A DNA stretch of 64,000 bases from Lepidodermella squamata (lineage: Eukaryota; Gastrotricha). The notes beneath the pieces are model-generated. The model did no database searches and was not told the origin of the DNA. It saw only the letters and a program-made list of their open reading frames with translations. The translations under genes were made by a program, and so were the position numbers. Positions 44,673 to 55,680 of the stretch are shown piece after piece. Location: NCBI GenBank assembly GCA_047495785.1, contig JBLDXI010000028.1, positions 1,116,001 to 1,180,000 on the forward strand, read 5' to 3'. The number at the start of each line of letters is the position of its first letter. Position 1 is the first letter of the stretch.

Positions 44673-46881
44673 ATGGCAAACGCAGAGAAGTTGAATCTAT
44701 TTGCCGCGGCCTTGTTGCTTTCGATAGCTTCAAGTTCAGCAAACCAGGTATAGAGAATGGAATCGATTGCTAACATTTTAGCATAGTTACAATTTACTTG
44801 ACAGATTTGCCAGCGTTCAAGCTCAGGCGCAGATTCATGCTTTTGCCAGGCTGGTTTTCGCCGATCTGCAAATCGAACCTGCATCGCGGATTCGAATTAT
44901 CCAGCCCAGTGTAAAATTGTCTCTGGAAGTGACTTCGTGAAAAATCTACGCGGCAACCCGTTGATTCCTTACGACCGCGGCTACATTTGCACTTGTGCGA
45001 AAACTGGAGAATTCGACAAGGTTTGGCATACCTTTTACCTTGGAGTTCCCTTTTATTCAGACCTAACCCTAACCCTGAACCTAACCCTAATCTTTTTTCC
45101 TTTCCTATCCTTTCCTTTCCTTTCCTTTCGTGTTACGATTTCTTCTCTATCACAATGCGATAATTGTTAAAGGCTGGCTACCAGTTCATACCAATGGAAG
45201 ACTCAGACGAGCCTATTGCTAGTGCAACTTCAGCTGACAAAAACTACACATGCCACTGCTTCATCGCTACAGCTAGAGGGTAAACGTCGTAATACTGAAA
45301 TCTTAATACATAAATGCTTAAAATCCAGCTTTTTGCGGACGAATGGGCCTGATGATGGACCAGTTCAAACCAGTAAATATAAAATATTCAGGAAAATTCC
45401 TGCGATAATTTGACGATTTTTCAGAGTACAACATAACTCGTCGTTTTGTTGAAGAGTTTCCTGAATGCGACCTAGCTCCCGACAACTCTAGTATAGTTTC
45501 CTCTCGATTCCATTGTTCTATAAATGAATTTTTCCACTTTTTCAATAGCAACTTTACCCTATCCCAAAGTTCCGGCAAGTTTGTTTAACGCTGTAGATGC
45601 TAAGCTTGGTAAGATTAGCCGATATGACCTTTCTCTCAATATTTTCATACACTTCGAACAAAAGCGGATCGTCAGAAACGAGCCTACTTCAGATGCACAG
45701 GTTCAACGGGTAAGATATTTACACTATATCCAGCTAAGTCCAAAAAGCAATTATGCCTATTTTCTAGGATTCAATAGAGTGAGCCACGGCTCTCTTTTCC
45801 TTTGCTCTGATACATCAAACATTTGCTACATTCCATAGCGATTCGAATACTTGGCGCAAAATGTTATTGCAGACGCTCTAACAAGACCGCTAGCAGGTTT
45901 GAATTTTCGAGAGACCAGCGAATTAGCCTAATAAGACGATATCATGCTTGACATTACATTAAACTCAGGAAGGGATCCCTAAGGCTAAGTAATTAAAAGA
46001 AGGACAGAGAATAAAAATTTTGGGGAAAGGAAAGGAAAGGAAAGGAAAGGAAAGGAAAGGTCCAGGAAGCAAGGCAAAAGGTGGTGAAAGAATAGAAAAG
46101 GACCTACAATTTGCCTTATCCATAGCTTGAGACGTTTAACCTCTTGTTTCAGATTCGAATGTCAATTCCGAAATCTTGGCTAGAATTACGTCAGCCAATG
46201 ACGCCGCAATGGACTTGTTTCGATCCCTTCAAACCCCGGAGTGCGCTTTTCAACGCTCCGAGTTGACCTTCAACGTCATGTTCACCGGAGCTCAAGTTTT
46301 CCTCGGCAATCTGTCTGCCATCGAGCAGGATGCGCTGAATGTTACCATGCGATGCGGCAACTGGAGTTTCCCGCCACAGGGGCTTAATGCTAGCAATTAC
46401 GATGCGGATAACAACTCGCCTTACGCCCCTTTTGTGGGCATCTGCTTCGATAAAGCCAGCAATGATGCCCTTTCTAGACTGGCGACTAATTCAGCGATTT
46501 ATCGAGTGAATTCCGCTATTATTTCAGTATATACAGAGCCGCTAATTCTCAACATGCCCGAAGGTAATAATTTCTCTGATTTCCAGCTAATGTCATTCTG
46601 AATTTAGGTCAATATATCACGCTGACGTTCCCACTCAATCAACCTCTTTCGAAAAATGACATACCGGCCTGTGTTTATCTGAAAAACAGCACGGCTTGGG
46701 AAGCTGCTGACTCTGGATGCGTCACCCATTACTTCAAACCCTCTGACGATTGGCCAAACGGTCACGTCAAATGTAAAATTTAATTTGCGCATAATTTTGT
46801 CTTTCTTTAAACTTTTTTTGATGCTCAGGTGTTTGCGATCACCCAGCTATTTATGCAGTGGCCTTCACAACGGCTAATTAA
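44673..46881 (+). CDS. Secreted EGF-like/GAIN-GPS-like protein without transmembrane domain
   Basis: Exon 1 (44673-44747) encodes a signal peptide (MANAEKLNLFAAALLLSIAS). Exon 2 (44805-45020) follows in phase with two Cys-rich, EGF-like units (DSCFCQAGFRRSANRTC, GYICTCAKTG). Candidate exons near 45173-45279, 45425-45486 and 45549-45709 continue the protein. The last three, 46153-46563, 46608-46772 and 46829-46881, join in phase and end a GAIN-like domain: IPACVYLKNSTAWEAADSGC, then KCVCDHPAIYAVAF. These cysteines and the Trp match the GPS motif of adhesion GPCRs, but the cleavage HL-T/S is replaced by HPAI, and a stop follows with no membrane segment. Two middle junctions do not join in phase by simple GT-AG choices, so the central exon structure is uncertain, or the gene may be decaying. 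Confidence 0.62.
45062..45090. repeat. Interstitial telomere-like repeat (CCCTAA)n and adjacent (CCTTT)n
   Basis: CCTAACCCTAACCCTGAACC and the following CTAACCCTAA make four to five CCCTAA units with one variant. Immediately after, at about 45096-45129, is a CCTTT/CTTTC pyrimidine microsatellite. Both lie in an intron of the EGF/GAIN-like gene. Confidence 0.75.
46024..46062. repeat. (GGAAA)n microsatellite
   Basis: About seven GGAAA units. It is the reverse complement of the CTTTC run at 45096-45129, 0.9 kb away in the same gene, so the pair could form a long-range stem. Confidence 0.9.
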
Positions 46882-47010
46882 AATTTCAAGCCAGAGAAAG
46901 GATCAGTTCATGAGCAACTGCCATGAGCAATCTTTATGTTGAATCTTTTTCCTTCAGTTTTCCCACTAAAATTGAAAAAATAAAATATTTTTGAGATTGT
47001 TGGAGGAATT

Positions 47011-48458
47011 ATCGGAACATGCGCAAAGTAACTTGCGCACAAGAGTAATTTAGGTAACTTGCGCATTTGCCTTTTGCGCACTTAGTAACTTGCGCACACG
47101 AGTATTTTTAGTCATTTGCGCATGCTGTAATTCTAATTATTTTAATAATTTGCGCATAGGTGTGCGCACTCGTATTTGTATGTGAGTTACAAACACGCCC
47201 TCGTCGGATTTAGCAGCAAATATCAACAAACTTGCGCACAAGTGTCTTGGTGTAAAGGTAAACAAACAACCGCGCTCCCATAGAACATGTTTTACAGCGC
47301 ATGATCGCGTGCTGATGGTAAATGCGCAAGTTACCAAGTGAAAGGTATCTGACAAGCCATACACCGCTCCCTCACCAATGACACCATAGTATTACACAGA
47401 GGCGCACTCTAAGGTTCAGATTAACCAGAGAGGAAACTCATGCAGAAAACTCTCTACAAAAAGTATTTTCGCATTTTTCCGAAGGAGGAATTTTACAAAA
47501 ATTTCCTTCTAGTTTTTAGTGAGTTTATTGAATTTTAGCGATAATTTTCTCTCCATGTTTCCTAAAACTGTTTGTCGATTTCTCAACCTATCGGTGTCAA
47601 ACTTCACACCTCAGGTAATTCGACCATGCTGAACACGATGGTGCATGCCAAATCGCCTTAGGACCAATAGAAGTGAGGGTAGGCCGAGTATGCCTACTTT
47701 GAGCTCTATTAACTCAAAAGCCCTCCGAGGGACCTATACCATCTGGTAGAGCACATCCCAAACTTTTATTCCTGAAAAGCGCAGCCAAAACCCTGACCTT
47801 TTATCGAGACATAACAGATTAAAGTTTCGCTAAATTGAATAATAGACAAATTTTGCGCATCGCTATCTCCTCTTTGGTAGCGCTTAATCGAACAGGGTTT
47901 GCGTTGCCATCTTAAAAAAAAAATCTTGAAAATCCATCTTAAAAAACTTGCTGACTTTTTATCACCGAATAATTTATCACTGCTCGGCCAATTTCAGCGC
48001 GATCTTTTAAAAATTAAATATAAAATAAAATAAACTGTAAAAAATCGCAATTTTGAGTCATTTTTTTTAGATGTTGATCACAATCATATATACATTCGGC
48101 GCAATCTTAGAATTCGAAAATTGATACGCAGATACGCAGAGAAGTCGCGGAATGTGGATATGATTGCGATAAATATCGAATAAAATGACTAAAAATTGCG
48201 ATTTTTTAAAGTTTATTTAATTTTATATATATAATTTTTTTAAAGGCCTAGGTCACCCTGCAAACCCGGACTAGGGTCACAATCGGCATTGAATAATGGA
48301 AATGTGCTAAAATGAATTTTTCGAATATTATTCACGCTGCGTGCGCAAGTGACTAAAAATACTCATGTGCGCAAGTTACTAAGTGCGCAAAAGGCTAATG
48401 CGCAAGTTACCTAAATTACTCTTGTGCGCAAGTTACTTTGCGCATGTTCCAATATACC
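47011..48458. mobile_element. 1.45-kb foldback element with TGCGCAAGTTACT-rich inverted termini
   Basis: The left end (47011-47130, starting ATCGGAACATGCGCAAAGTA) and right end (about 48335-48453) are reverse complements over about 115 bases with few mismatches. Each arm contains four TGCGCAAGT(T)ACT-type words. Flanking 12-mers match at 11 of 12 positions (TGTTGGAGGAAT at 46998-47009 and TGTTGGAGCAAT at 48459-48470), plausible as a target-site duplication. The interior is AT-rich and non-coding. Probably a non-autonomous DNA transposon; superfamily unclear. Confidence 0.78.
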
Positions 48459-48493
48459 TGTTGGAGCAATGAAACTTTTTAAAAATTACGGAA

Positions 48494-48972
48494 TGGCTGC
48501 TCGTACATATATATGTACGAGATTTTGGCTGCTCGTACATATATTTCAAAAATATTTCTGCTGAACTTTGAAATTAAATGGATTAATCAATTTTGATCGT
48601 AAATGTTCCAAATTTTAACCATATGTGCATCGAGGCGTTACCAACCTCCCCTCAAAGTTTGGCATGCATAGGGTGAATACCCATTATTAGCCAATCTGAA
48701 ACCCGAAATTACCCGAAGTCGGTAATGTCCCGAACCATAACCGATGGGCGGGTAAAAGTTTGCAGGTGTGTGGAACCCTGTTAGAGGCATTTGCCCTCAA
48801 AAAATGAACTTGCCAGGATTGAAATTGAGTAATTGGCTGAAATTCTAAGTTTTCATTCGAATATATGTACGACTAGCAAAAATCGCGTACATATATATGT
48901 ACGAGCAGCCAAAATCTCGTACATATCATATGTACGAGCAGCAAAAATCTCGTACATATATATGTACGACCA
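48494..48972. repeat. Inverted element built of CGTACATATATATGTACG palindromes
   Basis: The left end has two and the right end three or four copies of the palindrome CGTACATATATATGTACG, separated by AGCAGCCAAAATCT or its complement. The ends are inverted relative to each other around about 350 bases of unrelated AT-rich DNA. Probably a small non-autonomous transposon with subterminal palindromes. Confidence 0.65.
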
Positions 48973-49102
48973 GAGTCACTCTAAAAATTATACGAAATTT
49001 TTTTTTCAAATTAATCATTAGGTAAATAATTTAATAAAATCAACAATATTTAAAGCCATTAAATTATGATAGAAAATCTGAGATATAGGTATATTATTAG
49101 TT

Positions 49103-50839
49103 TTAAGATGACATGTTTTCGCTCATATCCTGCATTCGTTTCGTGACTAGCGGGTCGCTGGCCGAAGCTGTGGCACATCCAATAGACACGCGATTAGACA
49201 ACTCGCGGCATTGCGAGAGCGCATCGAGCCGCGCGTGAAACTCTGCGGCGTTTCTGTCGCCTAATCTCATCGATGATCTGGCAACAGTGAGATACAACGC
49301 CTGAATCAAAGCATCGCGAATTCGCTGCACCTCTCGACTGGGCTCGCTGTTAGGGTCACCTATCAAAATTGAACATTAAATTAAAAAAATTAAAATTAAA
49401 AATTAAAAAGTGCGGAATTTTTCTACAAATCTATCCAATTTTTCAAAATGTTCAAGATAATTCATAAGTTCATATAATTAAGGCTGTGCATTTAACCTGG
49501 TAAGTAGCTAGTAAAAAGGACAACGGCAATCCAGAGAGCTGTTTCGAGGAATGAAGGGTTGATATCTGCCAGAGATTCCCGAAGGCTCTTGGCAGGTTTC
49601 AAAAGAGGCTGAAAATGTATGAATTTTTATTATTTTATACAACATTTTAGACTCACAAACCTTGAATGACGGGAACATTTGCAGAAATATTGGCACGACA
49701 TCATTGCAAATGCCGAATAAGCCAGTTTGTGAATTTGGCAAATGGTAGTAAAGAGTTGGTATAAAAAATGGGAAGCTTTGCTGCAGTTTTGCCAAATCAA
49801 TTTGCGGAATCGGAGTTTGCAAGTCGAGTGATAACTCTTCAAAGCAGCTGTAATATGGCCTAGAAACGGCTTGATATCGACCTACTTCGGAGAAAAGCTG
49901 CTCGGTTATTACGGCTGGGTCTGGCATAGGATCACGGGCAACTTTGAGGGAGCCCTGCAAATATTTAAAAAATCGGGAAAATTGAACATTTAAATTCTTT
50001 AATATAATTTAATTTAAATTTGAATTTCAAAAATTTCAAAAAATGGAATTGAATTTTGTCCCCATAAAATTGTTTCAATATCAATTCAAAACTCACTGAT
50101 TCTAGGGGATGGAGAGTGAGGAAGGCGTTAACAGCAGCTCGAAGGGCCATTTCAGTCGTTGAACCATCGTAAATCACCGGATCTCGAACTAATGCTAGCT
50201 GACTTCCCATTTCAGGCGACATGTAGGGAGAGGTTGGGCTGCTGTGTTCGCTTGAGCCGCATGGTGAGATAATGTCACTGGTTTCCGATTTTTTCGAATC
50301 AGGCCAAGATTCATCAGCTTTGATTCTGGGAGAAATCATTTCAGGCTCATCGTTTTCGGGCTTTGAGAAGAATTTACCTGAAATTGGTTCACATTTTCAT
50401 TTTTAAAATTTCAAAAATTCTCAATCATTTATTTTCCTAATTTCTGAAGTCTGGGCTCATTCTGTTCGATGAAAACATAAAATATTGAAAATCTTTATCC
50501 AAGATTAATTCCCAATTGTGTTATTTTCGAAAATAAATTGTTAATATAATTTTCAGGAAATTAAAAAATGTTCGATTCAGAAATATTGAAATTACATTGC
50601 ATGCCAGCGGCAATACATTTTTCGAATCTGCAATGCTGGCATATAGGCCGACGGGCTTTTAAAGGCGCTGGCATGCCTGCAACATCGGCGGGTTTGATGT
50701 CCTTGATAGCCGCTGCCTTGCATTTGAAGTTGATTTTCAGCCGGCAAGTTCGACGAAAAAACTTCTGGCATGCTTCACACGTTGTTGGCTGGTAATTTCG
50801 CCGCCGTGGTACATTCTGGCAACATACTTTGCATAACAT
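49103..50839 (-). CDS. Nuclear hormone receptor with atypical DNA-binding domain
   Basis: Exons 50839-50596, 50377-50097, 49954-49661, 49608-49497 and 49359-49103 join in phase to 395 residues. The DBD is at the N terminus: first zinc module CKVCCQNVPRR...TTCEACQKFFRRT with four cysteines and the P-box CEACQKFF. In the second module FKC is followed by about 26 residues, including KDIKPADVAGMPAPLKARRP, before CQHCRFEKC. The usual second cysteine (C-x5-C) is absent and the D-box loop is enlarged. A Ser/Pro-rich hinge follows, then a helical ligand-binding-domain-like region (residues 160-395, e.g. TEQLFSEVGRYQAVSRPYYS; NPSFLETALWIAVVLF). It probably acts as a transcription factor; the subfamily is not assignable by eye and the ligand is unknown. 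Confidence 0.8.
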
Positions 50840-51242
50840 TTTTCATTAAATGTCGAAAAGACTAGATCAGTTTTATATTCTCAAGTATCAGAACACTGCA
50901 GCTGCTAAATTTGAGACAAATTTGCGAGCTTCGCCATCGCGCAAGGTACGCCAACTCACCGTTGATTACATACGTGCTTTTTCATCCGCATCTACACTCG
51001 CCATCGATTTTTTTCAACCTTGTCATGTCGATCGACACCTAAAGTGACGTGCGGAATCAGAGCATATTAAACTGCAAACTAAGTGAATTTTTATCTATAC
51101 TTATTAGATAATTGTTCTCCGAAGAAATAAAAAACAAACAAAATCTTCTTTGAACCATAATGAACCTTAAGGGGGTGTGCACAAACAGTCATTTCATTGC
51201 GCATAACGCAAAAAAATCGCGCGGCTTTCTTTCTTATCACTA

Positions 51243-51808
51243 CAGTGGAACCCCGATTTCCCGTCTTCTGCGGTTCCACAAAAATCCTGACGGGAAATCG
51301 AAATCGACGGGAAATCTAGGTAGTTTTGCGTGTAATTGGGGAAAACATTTTATCCGACCAATGTCTTCTTTTACCCGACCTATGTGTTATTTCATCCGAC
51401 AACCAAAAATGTGACTAAAACCTATGCCGACTTGCTTTTTCCATATTTTCAAAAATTACAGTAAAAAATTGACTATTCAGATCGCCGTAAATCTTTCACC
51501 ATAAAATTCTACGGGTTCAGGAGTCAAAATAGGGTGCATAAAAGGGGTATGCCCGTACGGGAAAAAATCGAACTCGGGAAAATCGAGAAAATCGATATTT
51601 TTATGTCGATTGATTTTAGTCACATTTTTGGTTGTCGAATGAAATAAGACATTGGTCGGATAAAAGAAGACATTGGTCGGATGAAAAAAGTCACACCCGT
51701 GTAACACCTCTGTCACACCTCTGCGGGTCCAAGTCGCTCCTAAATATTTACATGTCGCGATTTCCCGTCAGACGGAAAATCAGGAGACGGGAAATCGGGG
51801 TTCCACTG
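51243..51808. mobile_element. Pogo/Tigger-like MITE, 566 bp with 28-bp TIRs and TA duplication
   Basis: The left terminus CAGTGGAACCCCGATTTCCC and right terminus are inverted repeats with 27 of 28 matches. The element is bounded by TA on both sides (51241-51242 and 51809-51810). A CAGTGGAACC start with TA target duplication is typical of pogo/Tigger-group Tc1-mariner elements. Inside are inverted copies of a motif containing TTTCATCCGACAACC. There is no transposase ORF, so it is non-autonomous. Confidence 0.88.
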
Positions 51809-52143
51809 TATTCCATTCTTAAACGTTCACTACATAGATAAATAAAAAAGATAGATCTGACACGCTAGTACTTTAATGTGTACCGAAATGATTCTATCAA
51901 TGATTTAGTCAGCTTAGTACTTCACTGAGAATCACTGAAGTCTTTGCTTTTAAAATGAGATTGCAGATAGCTATAAAATGACTCTGATAGGGCTTTTGAT
52001 TGCAATGATTAGATTTCCAATGCCCCTTCGCCTTCAATTCAACATTATCACCGCAGCCTACGATGATCAGAGCAGAATAACGCCGCGTCACTGAGGTGTG
52101 TTTTATCACTGTAACTCTTATTCGCACCGTTCAGTAGTAAGTA

Positions 52144-52280
52144 GTAGAGATGCCGCGGTTAAAAAAATAACCGCAAAACCGCGGTTAACCGACGGTTCGG
52201 CTCGGTTCGGTTCGGTTCGGTTCATCGGACGCCGTAACCGCGGTTTTAACCGAAATAACCAATAACCGCAACTGAGCACA
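52144..52280. mobile_element. hAT-like MITE fragment with CGGTT minisatellite
   Basis: The segment starts TAGAGATGCCGCGGTT, close to hAT-element termini. It contains inverted AACCGCGGTT blocks around a (CGGTT)n run of about five units (52193-52222). No ORF. Boundaries are approximate. Confidence 0.5.
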
Positions 52281-52915
52281 ATAAAACTGCGTGAAGGATT
52301 CCGATGAGAGCTTGTGGGAGCTTGTAAAACTGAGTTATGGGAACGGCGGATCGAACGCACCGATACTCGCTGGTGTCATGCAGTGAATCACATTGAAAAC
52401 GCATCGTCACGCTGACAGCATGCTCTGATCGTCTAGCTAGAGCTGGGTGACTTGCTCAATGCCACGAACATCTGACCGCTGCTCTATTCGAATTCTTGAC
52501 TCTTCTGAATGGGAGATCTGATATTTCAAGCTGGTCGCTGGCTTTTCAGGGGATCCAGGCGAAAAGAGTGACGTCGACAATCTGTCTGACGTTTGACGTT
52601 CTCGTCGAAATTGAGAGAAAATGCCTAGGATCACCCACAATCTAATGCGCCCCCCCCCCCCTCCCGATGATCTTTAATCTTCGGTCGCCTCACTTTCATC
52701 TGTTATCCAAATTGCCAAATTGGGACCTGCCCATTACGCCACAATTCTTCGATTCTTCGTTAAGATGTTAGGGCCCGAGCACGGCGGAGAACAATGGGAA
52801 CCAGCGCTATTGTTCAGCGCCGCACTTGGGCCGTCGGCCGTCGGACTTGGGCTTCTGAAATCGGGCTGTTGGACTTGGGTCGCCGGGCTTGGGTCATCCT
52901 ACAACCAACGCCCTA

Positions 52916-53738
52916 AGCTAGATTCACAAATTGCAAAATGTTCGCCGGGCAGAGTGTTCGCCGCGAACAAACGCTTCAGTGCGGCGAACAGATCGTAATC
53001 AGGGCGAACAGGGCAAATGTTCGCCAAAACTGTTCACAAATTCGGTGTGTTCACCGCACTCGCGCGCGACGGAGTACAATGGGCGCGCGCACCGAAACGC
53101 ACAAAATTTGTTCGCGGCGAACAAATTCGTGGATAGAAACGGTTTCTATTTGCAAATGTTCGTCGCTATTGTTCGCCGCGCAGTAAAATGTTCGCCGAAA
53201 ACTGGCCAGGGTGAATACAGTTTTTTCTCAATTCTACAAATTTTCGATTTTTGTTGTCATATCTTTATTCACGTCACAATTTGGAATATAAACATATATA
53301 ATTGTATAGGGATCAGGCTCACCCATGTGAAAAATTACTGCGAAAATTTGTATGACCGGAGAGGCAATATAGGATGAATATTTCACAAGGTCTTCTAAAT
53401 CTAATTTGATCATTGTATGTAAATTTGATGTAAATTTGATCATTTTATTGCGTTAATCCCCAATAAAACAGGACTTGGGTTGCCCAGCAACCGCAAACTA
53501 AGGTCACGTGAGCTGCCGCGGTAGCTCAAATTTGTTCGCCGCTATTACGCAACGGGCGCTCCCAGACAATAGCGACCGTGTGCATCAAGCGTGAATGTTT
53601 CTCCAAAATAACAAGTGTTCGGCGCAAATAGAAACTGTTCGTCCAAAATTTTTCGGCGAACAGTTTCTATTCGCGCCGAACATCACGGGTGACTGCACGA
53701 ACATGTTCGCCGGGATTTTTATTTGTGAATCTAGCTCT
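52916..53738. mobile_element. Inverted-repeat element rich in TTCGCCGCGAA palindromes
   Basis: The ends are inverted: AGCTAGATTCACAAAT at the left is mirrored at about 53719-53735, followed inward on both sides by TGTTCGCCGGG-type sequence. The interior carries more than ten GTTCGCC/GGCGAAC words in both orientations, several forming TTCGCCGCGAA palindromes. Open frames through it are by-products of the repeats. Probably non-autonomous. Confidence 0.65.
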
Positions 53739-53999
53739 ACCCGATAACTTTTCGGACAGTTTTCGGACTCGGGCCCCAGCATAAGGACAATGCAAATCCA
53801 AAATCCAAAAACTGCGGCAAATTTAACGCGTTACGTTTTGTGACACCAGTTTGTTGTCCATTTTTCCCATGCAAAAAAATGCATAACGCGTGACAAAAAC
53901 GGGTAAAATAACGCGTTACAGAGCATAACGCGTTAAATTTATTACAGTTCATCGTCTCCTCGGCGTCGTTTTTTGATCTTTCGTGCGCTCGATATTTTT

Positions 54000-54345
54000 T
54001 GTTTCAGGCGATTTCGCCAGGGGGGGGGGGGGGGGGCAATTGGGGCGGCGCCCCCTAGCGAAGAATCTTGCCCCCAAAAAAACTTGGCCAGTGAACCCGA
54101 TTTAAGACATTTCCAGGCTATTTTTGACAATACATAATAGCGTTATACTGTTATACTTAGTGTTATACATAGTAGCGTAAATACTCAGAAATAGCGTTAG
54201 CTAAAGCTCGCTGCGCTCGCATGGAGGTTGTTGTAGGATATTTTTGCAACAGCAGCTTTTTCAAGTATCCCAAACCATATGTCCATCAGTAGTGCGCCCC
54301 AGCTTGCCCCCTGGCTGTATCACCCTGGCGCCGTCCCTGGATTTC
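54000..54345. mobile_element. Degenerate DNA transposon fragment with poly-G run
   Basis: A run of about 17 G begins near 54020 after TTTCGCCAG. The right side ends with ACCCTGGCGCCGTCCCTGG, whose complement starts CAGGGACGGCGCCAGG, a form seen at hAT-like termini. An internal fragment reads GCCCCCTAGCGA. There is no ORF of significance. Confidence 0.35.
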
Positions 54346-54603
54346 GCGTTCTTACGTGGCACGGGGCACTTTGTATTTAGCAAACGCTTGCGATGTGGAA
54401 CGTAGAATTGATGAGTTAATTCAGTTCTGTTCCTAATCCAGCGTTTTCATTGTCATTTCCTTCGTCTAACTCGATTCTTGATTCAGGTTGTTAGGTGTCT
54501 TGGTTTTGCTTAAGGAGTTAATGACCTATCTGCGCATTTTCTCTACTGCAGAGCTGCAGAAAGTTTTTGCAAGCTCGACCTGTATCCGAACCATCAGAGC
54601 CAT

Positions 54604-54718
54604 AAGTTAATACGCTCTGATGCGCCGAGTGATGAAATATCAATCGTCATTGTTATTATTCAGCTTGATTATTAATCAATCTATAGAGTTCTTCAATATG
54701 TATAGGGTTTCAATTTTT
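54604..54718. repeat. Direct repeat copy 1 (partner at about 55900-56014)
   Basis: About 115 bases reading from AGTTAATACGCTCTGATGCG to TATAGGGTTTCAATTTTT. It matches the segment after the coiled-coil ORF at 55900-56014 with roughly 80-85% identity. The two copies bracket the hairpin and MITE described below. Confidence 0.7.
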
Positions 54719-54760
54719 ACTTTAGTTTGCTACTACTAACTTTGGAAATGAAGGTTACTT

Positions 54761-55060
54761 CATTGTGTTTGAGGTTGTAAGTTGAAAAAAATCCGCACGC
54801 TGATTGGTCAGTTGGCTCGTATCCATGACTCCGCCTTGCTACTTGATCGTGCGATCTATATAATTTGTGGCTTTTATTATTTTTATGAAGGCCGTATCGT
54901 AGCACGCGTTTCCAACAAATGCGTAAACCATTCATAAAAAGATATTTTTTGCAAACATTTTATGGATCGCACGATCAAGTAGCAAGGCGGAGTCATGGAT
55001 ACGAGCCAACTGACCAATCAGCGTGCAGATTTTTTTCAACTTACAACCTCAAACACAATG
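54761..55060. repeat. 300-bp foldback hairpin with 96-base arms
   Basis: Arms 54761-54856 and 54965-55060 are reverse complements with only one or two mismatches. They start CATTGTGTTTGAGGTTGTAA, and the loop is 108 bases. A transcript would fold into a long hairpin. No TIR-type target duplication was recognised. Confidence 0.85.
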
Positions 55061-55116
55061 TTCCAAATAATGAGCAAGAACTACTTCCAGACTATATGAC
55101 TGGATTATAGTATATA

Positions 55117-55518
55117 CAGTGAAAGTTGTCTAAACCGGACGTTTTCGGGTGGCTCGATCCAAAAGTGTGGACTTTACATTATAATTTTACTCTCTAAACC
55201 GGACGGATTTTGAGGTATGCGTCCGATGTACGCATAAAAAGGCCAATTTTGTAGAGGATTTTGGGGAAAATGCAGGCACCTGCCTTCATGAGACACCTCA
55301 AAATTTTTTAAAAATGTCAATCGGCCAATCATCCCGTATCTAGCGTAGAGTCTATGTAGTTCAATTATTTATATAGAAAGGCAAAGCTTAAATGACTTCG
55401 AAGTTCGTAAAATGTGAAAAATCCTAGGGTTTACGTTAAATTTTCCTCATATTTCGCATTTCTAAACCGGACCATTTTGCCTGGCGCGACCCGAGTCCGG
55501 TTTAAGCAACTTTCACTG
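55117..55518. mobile_element. Pogo-like MITE, 402 bp, TIR CAGTGAAAGTTG
   Basis: The left end CAGTGAAAGTTGTCTAAACC is mirrored at the right end (complement CAGTGAAAGTTGCTTAAACC), with 22 of 24 bases matching. TA precedes it; AA follows, probably a mutated TA. CAGTG(A)AA...TCTAAACCGGAC termini are typical of pogo-group elements. No ORF. Confidence 0.82.
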
Positions 55519-55680
55519 AAGGTTTATTGCACTATCGCTGAAAATCGGATCAACCGTGACCAACTTAGTGAGCTACAGGCGTACATGTCCTATAAACGTT
55601 TTAGAAATTTTCCATACGTTTCCTATGCGATACATTGCATTTCATCCGTAGGATATTTTGTGCATATCGTTAATAGAAAC

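Noticed and set aside
48480-48975. CRISPR-like array of regularly spaced palindromes
   Set aside because: Eukaryotic context, few units, inverted orientation of the two ends, and spacers nearly identical to each other. It is a transposon-type structure.
50850-51047. 65-codon frame beside the nuclear receptor
   Set aside because: No family resemblance; it lies in the probable promoter/5' region of the receptor on the other strand.
52931-53377. 148-codon open frame rich in Arg, Cys and Asn
   Set aside because: It runs through the TTCGCC palindrome repeats, and overlapping frames look equally protein-like. It is a by-product of repeat composition.
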